From contig CAWGTB010000013.1 of NCBI GenBank assembly GCA_963825405.1, positions 128,608 to 192,607 on the forward strand: 64,000 nucleotides of DNA, written 5' to 3'. The notes under the pieces were generated by a model that searched no databases, was not told the DNA's origin, and was given only the letters and a program-made list of their open reading frames with translations. Position 1 is the first letter of the stretch; each line of letters starts with the position of its first letter. Shown one piece after another: positions 18,082 to 25,904 of this stretch. The translations under genes and the position numbers were made by a program. This stretch comes from JACPNO01 sp963825405. Its GTDB lineage: Bacteria; Acidobacteriota; Terriglobia; Bryobacterales; Bryobacteraceae.

Positions 18082-20052
18082 ATGAGACGCGCCCTATTCC
18101 TGCTCGTGGTTCTCACAGCGCTTGCGACCGCGCAAGACCGTTCGCTCAAACGCCTGGAGCGTGAGATCGCCCGTGTGTCGGCGATCGCCGGCGGAACGGT
18201 GGGTGCAAGCATTCTGCATCTGGAAACCGGAAGACGCGTCACGCTCAATGGCCTGGAGCGGTTTCCCATGGCCAGCTCGTACAAAATTCCTATAGCTATC
18301 GAAGTGCTGCAAAAAGTCGACGACGGCGAGTTGCGCCTTGATCAGATGGTGACACTCGAAGCCTACGACCTGCATCCAGGCAGCGGCACGATCTCCGCGC
18401 TATTCAACAAACCCGGCGTCGCGCTGTCGATTCGCAACCTGATGGAGCTGATGCTGCTGATCAGCGACAACGCGGCGACCGATGTGCTGATGCGGCTGGC
18501 TGGCGGCCCTGAGGCGGTGATGGCGCGTTTGAAAGCCTTGGGGATTTCCGGCATCGATGTGAGCCGGCCCACCGTGCGCCTAATCGCCGATTGGGCAGGC
18601 ATCAAGCAATTGCCGCCGGAGCGAGAGTTGACGCAGCAGCGTTTCAACCAGCTGGAAGCAGCGGTTCCGCCGCAGGAACGCCGAGATGCCGCGCGCCGTT
18701 TCGATCGCGATCCGCGTGACACGGCAACACCCGACGGAATGACCGCGCTACTGGCGCGCGTGTGGCGGCGCGATCTGCTGAAACCGGCCAGCGCCAATTT
18801 GCTGTTGGATATTTTGCGCCGCTGCCAGACCGGCAACGCGCGGTTGAAAGGCGTGCTGCCCGACGGCACCGAAGTCGCGCATAAGACAGGCTCACTCGGC
18901 GGCTCGACCAACGACGTCGGGATCATGACGCTGCCGCAGGAGGCCGGACACATGGCCATCTCGGTATTCGTCAAGGCGTCCGACAAGCCGGTGGCGCTTC
19001 GCGAGCGGGCGATTGCCGAGATTGCCCGCGCGGCGCACGATTATTTCCTGTTCAATCCGGAGACGCCCATGGTGCGAAATTACGACAAGATGGCCGCCCG
19101 CATCGTGGCGGCGCTCAAGCCCGCACGCGGCGAACGCGTGCTGTTCGGTGGCGATCCGGCGTATTTTCAGGAGCTAGTGGAACCGCTGCGGCGCCGGTTG
19201 CGCGAAGCGGGTGCGGTCGAGACCAGCAGCCTCGACTCGGCGGATATTTACCTGTGGCTTCCGTTGGGCGCGCGTGAAATTTCAGCGGAAGAGCGTGCCG
19301 CGTTGGCCGCATGGTTGGATGCAGGCGGCTCACATCGCGAAATCCATTTTCATTGGAGTGAAGGCAGCGTCGAGCCGGATGGTCTGCGCGGCGCGCATTC
19401 GCCCGAGCTCGACCGCTTGTACGAGTCGGCGCTGGATATTGACTACGCGGCGTTGTCGGAGGCGCAAGACCGTGCCATCGCCGTCCTGCGATCCGGTGTC
19501 ACACGGGTGCGCACACCCGCCGGTACCGATTTGAATTTCCGCGTCGGCGACCGGCCCTTCAACAAACAGGATGGCGATGCGTCAGCCGAGCGGATGAAGC
19601 AGGCGCGCGTGCGGGTGGATCGCGAAATCGAACTGCCTGCAGGGGTGCTGCGGGTCGCGCCGATTGAGGAGAGCGTTAACGGCAGAATCGTGATTCCCGC
19701 GGCGCGCTTTCCCACTGGCGTGGCGCGCAATATTCGCATGGACATCAAATCCGGCGAAGTGGTCAACGTCGAAGCCGACGAAAATTTGGAAGCCGTCGAA
19801 GCCGCGCTTACCGCCGGTGGAGAATCCGCGCGCCGGTTCCGTGAATTCGCTTTGGGGTTCCATCCGCGACTGGCGACGCCGCCCGGATCGCCTTCCCTGC
19901 CCTATTACGGCTATGGCGCCGGCGTGGTGCGTTTGAGTCTGGGCGACAACAACGAGCTTGGCGGCAACGTCCGCGGCGGATTCACGCGCTGGTTTTTCTT
20001 TCCCGACGCCACGGTGGACGTCGATGGCAAAGCGTTAATAGCCGGCAAGTAA
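18082..20052 (+). CDS. exported class A beta-lactamase-like domain fused to an M29-aminopeptidase-like domain
   Basis: A 656-residue protein with a signal peptide (RRALFLLVVLTALATAQ). The first ~330 residues are a serine beta-lactamase/transpeptidase-fold domain with the full motif set: SSYK (S-x-x-K), SDN in LMLLISDNAATD, and KTG in VAHKTGSLGG. The remaining ~325 residues resemble the M29 aminopeptidase fold (VRTPAGTDLNFRVGDRPFN, APIEESVNGRIVIP, LSLGDNNELGGN, FFFPDATVDVDG). The positions where M29 enzymes usually have His and Asp metal ligands read VRLSLG and TRWFFFPD here, so metal catalysis may be lost. It lies 14 bases after pyrC. The first domain may act on beta-lactams, peptidoglycan or esters. 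I am fairly sure of the first domain, less so of the second. Confidence 0.65.
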   Translation: MRRALFLLVVLTALATAQDRSLKRLEREIARVSAIAGGTVGASILHLETGRRVTLNGLERFPMASSYKIPIAIEVLQKVDDGELRLDQMVTLEAYDLHPGSGTISALFNKPGVALSIRNLMELMLLISDNAATDVLMRLAGGPEAVMARLKALGISGIDVSRPTVRLIADWAGIKQLPPERELTQQRFNQLEAAVPPQERRDAARRFDRDPRDTATPDGMTALLARVWRRDLLKPASANLLLDILRRCQTGNARLKGVLPDGTEVAHKTGSLGGSTNDVGIMTLPQEAGHMAISVFVKASDKPVALRERAIAEIARAAHDYFLFNPETPMVRNYDKMAARIVAALKPARGERVLFGGDPAYFQELVEPLRRRLREAGAVETSSLDSADIYLWLPLGAREISAEERAALAAWLDAGGSHREIHFHWSEGSVEPDGLRGAHSPELDRLYESALDIDYAALSEAQDRAIAVLRSGVTRVRTPAGTDLNFRVGDRPFNKQDGDASAERMKQARVRVDREIELPAGVLRVAPIEESVNGRIVIPAARFPTGVARNIRMDIKSGEVVNVEADENLEAVEAALTAGGESARRFREFALGFHPRLATPPGSPSLPYYGYGAGVVRLSLGDNNELGGNVRGGFTRWFFFPDATVDVDGKALIAGK

Positions 20053-20729
20053 ACCTGGGATTTCAGGGTACGGTGGAGCGGGACCTTGCGTATTTCACCC
20101 TCGCGCGTGAGAAGCAAAGCCCAAGCCACAAGGCAAGCCGAGCTGATCACTAGTACCACGTTGTTAATCTGCAGCACGGTCCCATGATTTATAAAACTAC
20201 CTATCAGGGACGGCAGGCTGTCGGTCAGAAAGAAAATCCACCAAACGATGCCGTGCACCACGACGTTACGCTTAAGCACGAGCGGATAGCGGGAAAAGAA
20301 CGTCAGCATAAGCGGTTCTTGAATCAGCAGGCTCAACCTGACAGTGCGTTCGATGGTGGCGCTCCAGAACAAAAGAGCAGGCGTTTCACTTCCCTTGGAC
20401 AGAACGACCACCGATACGATTGCTGAGAATACCAGCGAAGCCGTAAGCGCATACATACCGATGCTCCGGATTCCTATCCAATGGTCCAGGACGCAAAAAT
20501 ATAGTTCGAGCACGACGAGGGTAGCAAGTACCCACAGCACTGGGGCCGTAAGCATGTGGATCATTTCTTGGGTGTCACTGCCGCTGTCGACAAGAAGCAG
20601 TGAGGAACACATAACGGCGAAAACGAGGTAAGCGAAGAAATATGGGTACCTTCGGATCAGATTGGATCGATACAGTTGCATAACCGCCACTGCGTTCGCC
20701 GCTATGCATACAACCCGAAGAAAAATCAC
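19911..20729 (-). CDS. multi-spanning membrane protein of unknown function
   Basis: About 272 residues with six to seven hydrophobic helices (VVCIAANAVAVMQLY, PYFFAYLVFAVMCSSLLLV, APVLWVLATLVVLELYFCVLDHW, MYALTASLVFSAIVSVVVL, VHGIVWWIFFL, NNVVLVISSACLVAWALLL). I do not recognise a named family. The GTG at 20729 overlaps the amidohydrolase stop as GTGA. The C-terminal tail runs antisense into the end of the beta-lactamase fusion. If one base of the GGG at 20080-20082 is an error, the protein would end at 20063, just clear of that gene. Confidence 0.6.
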   Translation of the reverse strand: MIFLRVVCIAANAVAVMQLYRSNLIRRYPYFFAYLVFAVMCSSLLLVDSGSDTQEMIHMLTAPVLWVLATLVVLELYFCVLDHWIGIRSIGMYALTASLVFSAIVSVVVLSKGSETPALLFWSATIERTVRLSLLIQEPLMLTFFSRYPLVLKRNVVVHGIVWWIFFLTDSLPSLIGSFINHGTVLQINNVVLVISSACLVAWALLLTREGEIRKVPLHRTLKSQVYLPAINALPSTSTVASGKKNQRVNPPRTLPPSSLLSPRLKRTTPAP

Positions 20730-21727
20730 TTCTCGATTCCCAATAGCCGCTCTGCATTGGTGCGGAAGACCGCTTCCACTTGTGAGTCCGTCAAACGCGC
20801 GTGCCGGCAGGCAAGCTTCAACACCCGCAGTGCTTCGAGTCCAACCAAGCTGGGCCGCACGTCGCCGTACGAAGCGCCCCACTGAACATTTGCCGGCGAG
20901 AGCCATAAGAACGAATCGCCTATAGCGACGCAACGACCGCGCATGTGGGACACCGGGAAGTCGGCGCCATACAGCAGGCGTTCCGGACCGAGCAAGTTCA
21001 CAATCGCTTCCAACGCGCCGGCCTCAGTGACCGCGCTGGTATCGCACCAAACGTTGCCGAGCCCACGTAGAGACTCGATGCCTTCGACGGTGTGGTGCGG
21101 ATTGAATCCGCGCGCGGCGTGCGCCAGGATGAGCCGCATGTTCGGGTAGCGCGTGCAATAGCGGCGGATGTCCTGCTGGTTCACCGGATCGGCCAGCGCG
21201 CGGCTGCGCACTATGTGGAGGGTGATGGCGAGCCCTTCTTCGTGTGCGACCCGCACTTGCTCTTCGGGGAGATAGCTCGGAATCGCCGCCTGGAAAGTCG
21301 GCTGTTCCGACGCAAACACGTGGTAGCACTTGAGGCCGGCAAAACCCTCGCGGCGTGCCGTCTCGCGGATGAACTCCGGATCCATACCCGGGTGCACCAG
21401 CATGAGAGCACGCGAGCCGGGGTGGCTGCGGGCTTCGGCGGCGAGAAACGAGTTCGCCTGGTCGAAGTCCACGCCGGTAGCGGGAAATCCAAAGAACAGG
21501 CCCTCGCAAGATCGGCCGGGATGAACCTCATCCATGCGGGCGCGGAACCTCGCGTAGTCTGCGCGGGCAGGGCCGGTGAGAACCAGCGGCGGAATTTCGC
21601 GGGTGAAGTGACCGGTCTCGTAAAGATGAGCGTGAGCGTCGAAGATACGGGGTGGGACGAAGGACTCGAGTTCGCGTCGGAATAGCTCGCGGTCTTGCTC
21701 TTCGACGATCCAGTCAGCGCCCGGCAC
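20726..21727 (-). CDS. amidohydrolase (amidohydrolase 2 family)
   Basis: A 333-residue TIM-barrel metal hydrolase. The first metal site is FDAHAHLYETG (H-x-H, about residues 29-39). Later strands supply FAGLKCYHVFA (Lys), ITLHIVRS, LILAHAARGF and LLYGADFPVS (Asp). The order fits PF04909 amidohydrolase/decarboxylase proteins. The substrate cannot be told from sequence. The start is head-to-head with the secreted glycosidase-like gene, 27 bases apart, and the stop is coupled by GTGA to the membrane-protein gene. Confidence 0.8.
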   Translation of the reverse strand: MPGADWIVEEQDRELFRRELESFVPPRIFDAHAHLYETGHFTREIPPLVLTGPARADYARFRARMDEVHPGRSCEGLFFGFPATGVDFDQANSFLAAEARSHPGSRALMLVHPGMDPEFIRETARREGFAGLKCYHVFASEQPTFQAAIPSYLPEEQVRVAHEEGLAITLHIVRSRALADPVNQQDIRRYCTRYPNMRLILAHAARGFNPHHTVEGIESLRGLGNVWCDTSAVTEAGALEAIVNLLGPERLLYGADFPVSHMRGRCVAIGDSFLWLSPANVQWGASYGDVRPSLVGLEALRVLKLACRHARLTDSQVEAVFRTNAERLLGIEK

Positions 21728-21754
21728 CTCGACAGTGTACTCTGGAAACCGATT

Positions 21755-23197
21755 ATGACCTTCCGTCTTTTTTCCGTCTCGGTTTTTCTCGCTGCCGCGG
21801 CGACCGCGCAGGTGCTCGACATCGGTTCAAGACGCGAACTCTTCGTCGACCGGTATCTGATTGATCGCATGACCGGCACGCAGCTTCGCCTGGGCCAGCC
21901 TGTCGATACCGGTGCGGTGCTGCGTTTCGATAAGCCGTGGGAAGGATCCTTCTGCGGTTACGTCACCGTGATCAAAGACGGCGCACGTTACCGCATGTAT
22001 TATCGCGGCATCCCGCAAGCCGGCCAGGATGGCAACAACGGCGAAGTCACCTGCTACGCGGAGTCCGCCGATGGCATTCGCTGGACCAAGCCCGATCTCG
22101 GTATCTATGAGATTCGCGGCACCCGCAAGAACAATGTGATCCTGGCCAACGACGCGCCTTTTTCGCACAACTTCAGCGCGCTGCTCGACACTCGTCCCGG
22201 CGTTCCCGCCGAGGAACGGTTCAAAGCGCTGGCCGGTGTCAGCCAGACCGGCTTAGTTGCTTTCGTATCCGGCGACGGCGTGCACTGGCGCAAGCTGCGC
22301 AGCGAAGCAGTGATCCCGAAGCTCGATGCGTTTGCTTTCGATTCTCAAAATCAGGCGTTCTGGTCGGAGACCGAGCAGCAGTACGTCTGCTACTTCCGCA
22401 CCTGGAAGAAAGTGGACGGCGTCAACTATCGCTGGATTTCCCGCACCACCAGCCGTGATTTTCTGACCTGGACCAAGCCAGTCGAGATGAACTTCGGCGA
22501 CGCTCCCGCCGAGCATATCTACACCAATCAGACCAGTCCGTACTATCGCGCGCCGCACCTGGCAATCGGCCTCTGCGCGCGTTTCTTGCCTGGACGCCAG
22601 GTGCTTACCGACGAGCAGGCGCGAGCGGTTGGCGTCGATCCCGGCTACTTCAAGGATTGCTCGGATGCCGTGCTGATCTCGACGCGCGGCGGCGATCGCT
22701 ATGACCGGACATTTCTGGAAGCGTTTATTCGTCCCGGCCTGGGTCTGGAGAACTGGGTGTCGCGCTCGAACTATCCCGCCCTGAACGTGATCCCCACTTC
22801 CGACCGTGAAATGTCGCTGTATGTCCAAAGCAACTACGGCCAGCCTACGGCCTATCTCCGCCGCTACAAGCTGCGCCCGGACGGCTTCGCATCGATCAAC
22901 GCAGGCTACCAGGGCGGCGAGTGGGTCAGCAAGCCGCTTCGATTTGCCGGGAAACATTTGATGTTCAATTACTCGACGTCCGCGCCGGGTTCGGTGCGCG
23001 TGGAGATTCAGGATGAAGGCGGCCAGCCGGTCCCTGGGTATTCACTCGCAGACGCGCGGGAATTGATCGGCGACGAGCTCGACCGCACCGTCGCGTGGAA
23101 AAACGGCGGCGATGTGAGTACCCTCGCGGGGCGGGCCGTAAGACTGCGCTTCGTCATGAAAGACGCGGATCTCTACGCCATCCGGTTCGCGAACTAG
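21755..23197 (+). CDS. secreted five-bladed beta-propeller, GH32/43-like glycosidase-related protein
   Basis: A signal peptide (FRLFSVSVFLAAAATAQ) precedes about 460 residues rich in propeller blades: SFCGYVTVIKDGARYRMYYRG, CYAESADGIRWTKPDLG, FVSGDGVHWRKL and YVCYFRTW. SADGIRWTKP-type repeats are typical of GH32/GH43-related proteins common in Acidobacteriota and Planctomycetes. I see no clear complete catalytic triad, so activity is uncertain. The ATG at 21755 puts the signal peptide at the N terminus, and GGAA lies upstream. The amidohydrolase starts 27 bases away on the other strand. Confidence 0.65.
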   Translation: MTFRLFSVSVFLAAAATAQVLDIGSRRELFVDRYLIDRMTGTQLRLGQPVDTGAVLRFDKPWEGSFCGYVTVIKDGARYRMYYRGIPQAGQDGNNGEVTCYAESADGIRWTKPDLGIYEIRGTRKNNVILANDAPFSHNFSALLDTRPGVPAEERFKALAGVSQTGLVAFVSGDGVHWRKLRSEAVIPKLDAFAFDSQNQAFWSETEQQYVCYFRTWKKVDGVNYRWISRTTSRDFLTWTKPVEMNFGDAPAEHIYTNQTSPYYRAPHLAIGLCARFLPGRQVLTDEQARAVGVDPGYFKDCSDAVLISTRGGDRYDRTFLEAFIRPGLGLENWVSRSNYPALNVIPTSDREMSLYVQSNYGQPTAYLRRYKLRPDGFASINAGYQGGEWVSKPLRFAGKHLMFNYSTSAPGSVRVEIQDEGGQPVPGYSLADARELIGDELDRTVAWKNGGDVSTLAGRAVRLRFVMKDADLYAIRFAN

Positions 23198-23265
23198 CCG
23201 TCTGGATAGCTGTTCTATCGGATCGGATAGACGCGGCGCTCGCGACCAATTGTTATGCGTCTTGT

Positions 23266-23282
23266 CGTCAACATTTTTGACG
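23266..23282. promoter_or_regulatory. inverted repeat upstream of the small-peptide gene
   Basis: CGTCAA (23266-23271) and TTGACG (23277-23282) form a perfect 6-bp inverted repeat around CATTT. It lies 42 bases before the ATG of the 33-residue peptide gene. Its right arm also reads as a -35-like TTGACG, with a weak TTTAGG 17 bases on. It could be an operator over a promoter. No regulator gene is adjacent. Confidence 0.35.
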
Positions 23283-23324
23283 TTTGGTATGTGATGTGCT
23301 TTAGGCAAGGGCGGAGGTAACATC

Positions 23325-23426
23325 ATGAAAACCAAAACCAATGTGAAGGCTGGCGGAAAAAAAGGCGACCTGCCGGTGCCGCCGATCGTAATCGTGATGA
23401 AGGATGTCCTCATTTCGTCCTATTAA
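23325..23426 (+). CDS. 33-residue peptide, possible exported or modified peptide precursor
   Basis: A very short frame with an unusually strong ribosome site, GGAGGT seven bases before the ATG. The peptide has a basic N-terminal part (MKTKTNVKAGGKKGD) with a Gly-Gly at residues 10-11, then a hydrophobic tail (LPVPPIVIVMKDVLISSY). It lies 53 bases before an HlyD-type export adaptor. A peptide with a GG site next to an HlyD gene recalls peptide-export systems. However, no ABC transporter, peptidase or modifying enzyme is adjacent, so a RiPP or bacteriocin role is only a guess. It could also be a leader peptide. Confidence 0.5.
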   Translation: MKTKTNVKAGGKKGDLPVPPIVIVMKDVLISSY

Positions 23427-23436
23427 GGAGCCGAGC

Positions 23437-23467
23437 TTGACAAGCCCACACCCCATCGCCATACACT
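23437..23467 (+). promoter_or_regulatory. possible promoter for the HlyD gene
   Basis: A perfect -35 hexamer TTGACA (23437-23442) is followed after 19 bases by TACACT (23462-23467), 12 bases before the HlyD ATG. The spacing is longer than ideal. The -35 lies just after the stop of the small peptide, so the adaptor could be transcribed separately from it. Confidence 0.3.
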
Positions 23468-23479
23468 GGCCAAGTCATC

Positions 23480-24637
23480 ATGGCTACAGCATTCTCCCGC
23501 TCGGTTCGCTCGCTCGAAGCGGATGGGTTTCGCAGATCGATTGTTGGCTTGCTGCTGGTGATTCTGCTTTTGGGAGCGTGGACGGCGTGGTTTTTTCTGG
23601 CCCGGGTAGCGCGTTATGAAGTCACCGACCAGGCGCGCCTGGAAGTCGACCAAGCCGCGCATCCCATGCAGGCCGCCGTATCGGGCCGCGTGCTGTCGAG
23701 CCATTTAGCGCTGGGCGCGGAAATCCACGCCGGCGACATTCTGGTTGAGCTCGATTCCACTCCACAACGCCTGCAGCTCATGGAACAGCGCGCTCGCCTG
23801 GCGGTGATTCCGCCGCAGATCCAGGCGTTGCGCGCGGAAGTGGCGGCTGAACAGCAGGCGCGGACCGTCGAGCAGCATGCGTCGGTAACCGCCCATGAGC
23901 AGGCCGTTGCGCAGATTCGCGGCTCCGAGGCCACAGCCAAGTTCGCCGAAGAAGATTCCCAGCGGTTAGCGCAAATGACCGCTGAAGGGCTGCTGTCGGA
24001 GCGGGACGCGCGCCGCAGCCGGGCCGAAGCGCAAAGCCGGCGCGCCGCGGTCGAGAGCCTGCAAGTGGCGCCGGCGCGCGTTACATTGGAGCAGCAGACG
24101 CGCGACAGTGAGCGCGAAGTCCGGCTGCGGCGCGTTCAGGAAGAGATCACGCGCCTGGAAGGAGAGCGGGCGCTCACCACCGCCGCCATCGAGCGCCTTC
24201 AGTACGAGGTGGACCAGCGGCGGATGCGGGCCTCGGTGAGCGGGCGTCTGGGCGAAGTGGAAGCGCTGCGGATCGGCGCGGTCGTGAGAGAGGGCGACAA
24301 GCTCGGCGTGATCGTGCCTTCAGGCGCGGTCCGCGTCATCGCTGATTTTCTGCCGTCGGCAGCGCTGGGACGGATTCAGCCCGGCCAGCCTGCGCGTATG
24401 CGCCTGCAAGGCTTTCCCTGGGCGCAATACGGCACCATTTCCGCCACGGTCTCGAATGTTGGCAGCGAAGTGCGCGACGGCCGTGTGCGCGTTGAACTGC
24501 TGGTCAATGGCGGGGGCGCTCGCATTCCCATCCAGCACGGCCTGCCCGGATCGGTTGAAGTGCAAGTGGAATACGCCTCGCCCGCGAGTTTAACTTTGCG
24601 CGCCGCCGGCCGCATGGTTGCTGCGCCCACGCCATAA
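23480..24637 (+). CDS. HlyD-family membrane-fusion (adaptor) protein
   Basis: A 385-residue periplasmic adaptor. It has one transmembrane anchor (about residues 22-43, SIVGLLLVILLLGAWTAWFFLA) and a first half-lipoyl segment (MQAAVSGRVLSSHLALGAEIHAGDILVELDS). A long alpha-helical hairpin rich in Gln, Arg and Glu (about 100-245) leads to the second half-lipoyl segment (MRASVSGRLGEVEALRIGAVVREGDKLGVIVP) and a beta-barrel end. Such proteins bridge an inner-membrane ABC or MFS pump to an outer-membrane channel. Neither partner is next to it, so it is an orphan here. Its only neighbour upstream is the 33-residue peptide gene. Confidence 0.85.
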   Translation: MATAFSRSVRSLEADGFRRSIVGLLLVILLLGAWTAWFFLARVARYEVTDQARLEVDQAAHPMQAAVSGRVLSSHLALGAEIHAGDILVELDSTPQRLQLMEQRARLAVIPPQIQALRAEVAAEQQARTVEQHASVTAHEQAVAQIRGSEATAKFAEEDSQRLAQMTAEGLLSERDARRSRAEAQSRRAAVESLQVAPARVTLEQQTRDSEREVRLRRVQEEITRLEGERALTTAAIERLQYEVDQRRMRASVSGRLGEVEALRIGAVVREGDKLGVIVPSGAVRVIADFLPSAALGRIQPGQPARMRLQGFPWAQYGTISATVSNVGSEVRDGRVRVELLVNGGGARIPIQHGLPGSVEVQVEYASPASLTLRAAGRMVAAPTP

Positions 24638-24662
24638 ATAAGCAGGCCGGGGATCTGCTCCA

Positions 24663-25904
24663 CTAACCAGCCAGCAATTCCGCGGTCTTTCGAATGTCTT
24701 CGTCGGTGTGCGCAGCCGAAACAAACGCGGCTTCGAATTGTGATGGCGGCCAATAGACGCCATTCTCCAGCAGCGCGTGGAAAAACTTCGCAAAGCGTTT
24801 CGTGTCGGATTTTTTAACGGAATCCCAATCAGTCACCGGTCCTTCATTGAAGAAGAGCGTAATCATCGAGCCCACGCGATTCACCGTGACGCCCTTCGGA
24901 GCCGCGGCAGCTAGCTTGGCCGCGGTTCGCTCCAATTTCTGGTAAACCTCAGGATGCGATTTCAAATGGCGCAGCATCGCGAGTCCGGCCGCTACCGCCA
25001 AAGGATTTCCTGAGAGCGTGCCCGCCTGATAAATCGGCCCAGAAGGTGCCACGCGCTGCATGATCTCCGCCCGGCCGCCGTATGCGCCGATGGGCAAGCC
25101 TCCGCCAATCACTTTGCCGAGCGTCGTCATATCGGGGCAAACGCCGTAAAGCTGCTGCGCGCCGCCGAAGGCCACGCGAAATCCGGTCATCACTTCATCC
25201 AGAATCAGCAGCGCTCCATGACGCGCGGTGATATCGCGCAATGCCGCGAGATATCCCGGGGCAGGCGGGACGCATCCCATATTGCCCACCACCGGCTCGA
25301 CAATCACGCCGGCAATCTGTCCAGGGTGCGTTTCGAAAGCCCGCTCGACCGTCGCCACGGAATTGAAGGGCAGCGCAATGGTCGTATCGCTGAAACCCTT
25401 GGGCACGCCGGGCGAATCCGGCAATCCCAGCGTGGCCACGCCCGAGCCGGCCTTCACCAGCAGCGAATCCACGTGGCCGTGATAACAGCCCTCGAATTTA
25501 ACGATCAGATCGCGGCCGGTGAATCCGCGCGCGACGCGAATCGCCGACATGGTGGCTTCGGTGCCGGAATTGACCAGGCGCACCATTTCAATCGACGGCA
25601 CCGCGTCGCAGATGGCCTCGGCAAGTTCCACTTCGCGCTCAGTGGGCGCGCCGAAGCTGGTGCCAATTTTGAGGGCGTCTTCCAGCGCGGCCAGAATTTC
25701 AGGATGACGGTGGCCCAGCAGAAGGGGTCCCCAGGAGCCGACGTAATCGATATACTCGCGGCCATCGACATCGAAAATGTGCGAACCCTGCCCGCGCGCC
25801 ATGAACGGCGGGGTTCCGCCCACGCCGCGAAAAGCGCGAACCGGGGAATTGACGCCTCCCGGAATCACTTTCTGCGCTCGCTGGAATAGGCTTTCGGAGG
25901 ACAT
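24663..25904 (-). CDS. hemL: glutamate-1-semialdehyde 2,1-aminomutase
   Basis: Makes 5-aminolevulinate in the C5 heme route with PLP. The 413 residues show IPGGVNSPVRAF, YIDYVGSWGPLLLGHRHP, RLVNSGTEATMSAIRVARG, LLILDEVMTGFR and the PLP lysine in TTLGKVIGGGLPIGAYGG (about residues 257-274). These are the standard GSAM signature at normal length. The ATG at 25904 shares a base with the stop of the upstream reductase gene (TGATG), so they are coupled. The frame remains open for about 190 codons upstream, but that is antisense reading inside the reductase gene. Confidence 0.95.
   Translation of the reverse strand: MSSESLFQRAQKVIPGGVNSPVRAFRGVGGTPPFMARGQGSHIFDVDGREYIDYVGSWGPLLLGHRHPEILAALEDALKIGTSFGAPTEREVELAEAICDAVPSIEMVRLVNSGTEATMSAIRVARGFTGRDLIVKFEGCYHGHVDSLLVKAGSGVATLGLPDSPGVPKGFSDTTIALPFNSVATVERAFETHPGQIAGVIVEPVVGNMGCVPPAPGYLAALRDITARHGALLILDEVMTGFRVAFGGAQQLYGVCPDMTTLGKVIGGGLPIGAYGGRAEIMQRVAPSGPIYQAGTLSGNPLAVAAGLAMLRHLKSHPEVYQKLERTAAKLAAAAPKGVTVNRVGSMITLFFNEGPVTDWDSVKKSDTKRFAKFFHALLENGVYWPPSQFEAAFVSAAHTDEDIRKTAELLAG

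Noticed and set aside
19911..20062. C-terminal tail of the membrane protein antisense to the beta-lactamase fusion
   Set aside because: The tail is low-complexity and lies opposite conserved M29-like sequence; a one-base correction at 20080-20082 would end the protein at 20063. Kept in the coordinates only because the sequence as given reads that way.
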